A DNA stretch of 7,971 nucleotides from assembly GCA_002297965.1 (NCBI GenBank), contig DBLF01000030.1, forward strand, positions 51,652 to 59,622, read 5' to 3'. Of this stretch, positions 6,268 through 7,971 are shown piece by piece. The notes under the pieces were generated by a model. The model searched no databases, was not told the DNA's origin, and was given only the letters and a program-made list of their open reading frames with translations. The position numbers and the translations under genes were made by a program. This stretch comes from Candidatus Segatella papionis (GTDB taxonomy: Bacteria > Bacteroidota > Bacteroidia > Bacteroidales > Bacteroidaceae). Positions within the stretch are counted from its first letter, which is position 1. Every line of letters begins with the position of its first letter.

Positions 6268-7913
6268 AAAGAACATATATGATTATGGTGGGATTGATGC
6301 TCGGAGCATCATCCCTCTTCGCTCAGCCAGGCTCCGTTCAGAAGTCGGCTAAGAGCGTCTTTACCCTTACCACCTTCGACAAGGGAGGCAACATCATCTC
6401 CTCTACCCAGGGTGTGTTTATCGACAACAAGGGCACTGCCATCAGCACCTTCAAGCCTTTCGTGGGCGCTACACGGGCGAGTATCGTGGATGCCTCGGGC
6501 AAGTCGATGGACGTAGATGCCATCCTCGGTGCCGACGAGCTTTACGACGTGGCTAAGTTTCGCGTGTTGGGCAACACCCCTGCCGCCAACATCGCCACCG
6601 AACCATCGGCTGCTGGCAGCAAGGTGTGGCTCGTGCCCTACTCCATCAAGAAGTCGCCTATCCAGGAGGAGAACGTAAGCAGCGTGGAGAAGTTTAAGGA
6701 AACTTACAATTACTACATCTTCGCCAGCACAGTGCCCGACAATGCCGTGGGCTGTCCATTTGTCAACAAGGACGGACAGGTAATCGGCATCATGCATAGC
6801 AACGGCCAAGTTACCGCCATCGATGCCAACTATGCCAAGCAGCTCAAGATGTCTGGTCTCTCCACCCTCGATGCCGCCTTGCGCCAGACTGCCATTCGCA
6901 CCGCCCTGCCCGACAGCGAGCAGGATGCCATCACCATGATGACCCTGAACAAGGGACAGGTGAGTCGCGACGTGTATGGCAAGTATGCCGACGAGTTTAT
7001 CTCCCTCTTCCCTACCTCTGCCTTCGGCTACAAGGAGAAGGCGAGCCTGCTGGTGGAGAAGAACGACTATGCAGCCGCCGACAAGTGCATGGAGGAAGGC
7101 ATCAAGAAGAGCGGGGTTAAGGACGAGGCACACTCCAATTATGCCGACCTTATCTACCAGAAGCTCATCTATCGTGGTGACTCCACCTATACTTCGTGGA
7201 ATTTCGACAAAGTAATCGACGAGGCGCAGAAGGCATACGCCATCAAGGCGAACCCTGTGTATCAGCACCAGGAGGCACGTGCCTACTTCTCCAAGGGCGA
7301 TTATCAGAAGGCATACGATATGTTCATCGCCCTCACAGGCACAAGCATTAAGAGCGGTGAGTTATATTTGGAGGCAGCCCAGGCCAAGACCCAGCTCAAG
7401 GCACCAACCACAGAAATCAAGGTGCTGCTCGACAGCGCGGTAAATGTATCGAAGAATGCTGGAGCCATCGCTGGTACCTATTATCTCGCTCGTGCGGGAT
7501 TCCTCGCCGACCAGGGCGACTATCGCAATGCTCTCGCCGACTACAACCAATATGACTCCATTGCCCGTCCTGTAGAGCCAGGGTTCTTTTATGCCCGCTA
7601 TAAGGCGGAAACCAAGTTGCGCATGTGGCAGCCTGCGTTGCTCGACATTGCACGCACTTGCTACCTCGCCCCTAAGGAACCTACTTATTTCGCCGAGTGG
7701 GCAAGCCTCGACCTGCGAGTGAAGCGTTACGACGAGGGCATCAGCGCAGCCAAGCACTGCGTGGAGATTGCCCCTGAGTATGCAGATGGCTATCTTTTGC
7801 TGGGTTTGCTCCAGATGGAGACCAAGCAAAAAGAAGAGGCTCGCAAGAACTTGGAAAGAGCCAAGGAACTGGGCGATCCTCGTGCCGATGGCTATTTGAG
7901 TAAACTGAAATAA
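6264..7913 (+). CDS. secreted trypsin-fold (pseudo-protease) and tetratricopeptide repeat protein
   Basis: This 549-aa protein has a signal peptide (MKRTYMIMVGLMLGASSLFA, likely cleaved before Q21), a trypsin/HtrA-like domain (about 25-200) and a TPR region (about 235-545). The protease-like part shows TQGVFIDNKGTAISTFKPFVGA (HtrA: GTGFFI...GTILTNxHVV.GA), YDVAKFRVL (HtrA: DLAVLKV) and VGCPFVNKDGQVIGIM (HtrA: SGGPLLNxxGEVIGI). In this alignment the catalytic His is Lys64, the Asp is kept (D95) and the Ser is Val162, so it should not be an active serine protease. Helical TPR-like units are visible at about 252-285, 333-358, 403-432, 441-468, 473-503 and 505-538. Similar proteins are annotated in Bacteroidota as TPR-containing serine proteases. 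A role as a periplasmic scaffold is inference. It overlaps recN by 4 bases, and a strong hairpin follows its stop codon. Confidence 0.85.
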   Translation: MKRTYMIMVGLMLGASSLFAQPGSVQKSAKSVFTLTTFDKGGNIISSTQGVFIDNKGTAISTFKPFVGATRASIVDASGKSMDVDAILGADELYDVAKFRVLGNTPAANIATEPSAAGSKVWLVPYSIKKSPIQEENVSSVEKFKETYNYYIFASTVPDNAVGCPFVNKDGQVIGIMHSNGQVTAIDANYAKQLKMSGLSTLDAALRQTAIRTALPDSEQDAITMMTLNKGQVSRDVYGKYADEFISLFPTSAFGYKEKASLLVEKNDYAAADKCMEEGIKKSGVKDEAHSNYADLIYQKLIYRGDSTYTSWNFDKVIDEAQKAYAIKANPVYQHQEARAYFSKGDYQKAYDMFIALTGTSIKSGELYLEAAQAKTQLKAPTTEIKVLLDSAVNVSKNAGAIAGTYYLARAGFLADQGDYRNALADYNQYDSIARPVEPGFFYARYKAETKLRMWQPALLDIARTCYLAPKEPTYFAEWASLDLRVKRYDEGISAAKHCVEIAPEYADGYLLLGLLQMETKQKEEARKNLERAKELGDPRADGYLSKLK

Positions 7914-7925
7914 CAAATATGAATA

Positions 7926-7957
7926 GGCACGGATTATACATTTGTGTAATCCGTGCC
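7926..7957 (+). terminator. strong inverted repeat, probable transcription terminator
   Basis: GGCACGGATTATACA (7926-7940) pairs with TGTGTAATCCGTGCC (7943-7957) over 15 positions, all Watson-Crick except one G-U wobble, around a 2-base loop (TT; a 4-base loop is likelier in practice). The hairpin begins 12 bases after the last gene's stop codon. The following tract TTCTCATATAT is T-rich but broken, so it is not a textbook intrinsic terminator. A convergent gene beyond the window could share it as a bidirectional terminator. Confidence 0.75.
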
Positions 7958-7971
7958 TTCTCATATATAGA

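Noticed and set aside
6309..7268. Minus-strand open frame of 319 codons opposite the TPR protein gene
   Set aside because: It has no known domain and a low-complexity composition rich in G, V, L and H, typical of an antisense shadow; the + strand frame has a signal peptide and recognisable domains.
1..7971. CRISPR array, tRNA, rRNA, insertion sequence or phage attachment site
   Set aside because: I saw no regularly spaced repeats of array type, no cloverleaf, no transposase or integrase, and no terminal inverted repeats with target duplication.

Overview
The window reads as chromosomal DNA from a member of the Bacteroidota, most likely a Prevotella/Segatella-type gut bacterium. Five observations support this: a match to the Bacteroidota promoter (TTTG, 20 bases, TAnnTTTG) ahead of the first gene; A-rich start regions with no Shine-Dalgarno sequence; the lineage-restricted DUF4835/PorD protein next to coaBC and recN; two predicted secreted proteins whose signal-peptidase sites leave Gln at +1; and best recalled resemblance of the protein sequences to that group. 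The genus is an inference.

Layout: all six genes lie on the + strand and fill about 364-7913. Positions 1-363 hold no complete gene. The first ~65 bases carry a hairpin and short degenerate repeats. Positions 180-215 hold a promoter, followed by a leader of about 140 bases containing two pairs of direct repeats and one consensus DnaA box. The genes are dnaN (sliding clamp), a DEDDh 3'-5' exonuclease with an ExoX-like C-terminal domain, coaBC (coenzyme A synthesis), porD/DUF4835 (secreted, linked to type IX secretion), recN (SMC-like repair ATPase) and a secreted trypsin-fold/TPR protein. A strong inverted repeat at 7926-7957 closes the set.

The genes look like one operon, or a tightly packed row. 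Gaps are 42 bases (dnaN-exonuclease), 40 (exonuclease-coaBC) and 70 (porD-recN); porD begins inside coaBC, and recN overlaps the last gene by 4 bases (ATGA). Functionally the row mixes DNA replication and repair (clamp, exonuclease, RecN), cofactor synthesis (CoaBC) and cell-envelope proteins (PorD and the TPR protein).

Most of this is conserved housekeeping DNA and I see no clear undescribed multi-gene system. The points most worth a second look are the DnaA box framed by direct repeats in the dnaN leader, the porD signal peptide encoded out of frame inside the coaBC 3' end, a five-copy heptamer repeat just before coaBC, and a trypsin-like domain that appears to have lost its catalytic His and Ser, fused to TPRs and translationally coupled to recN.
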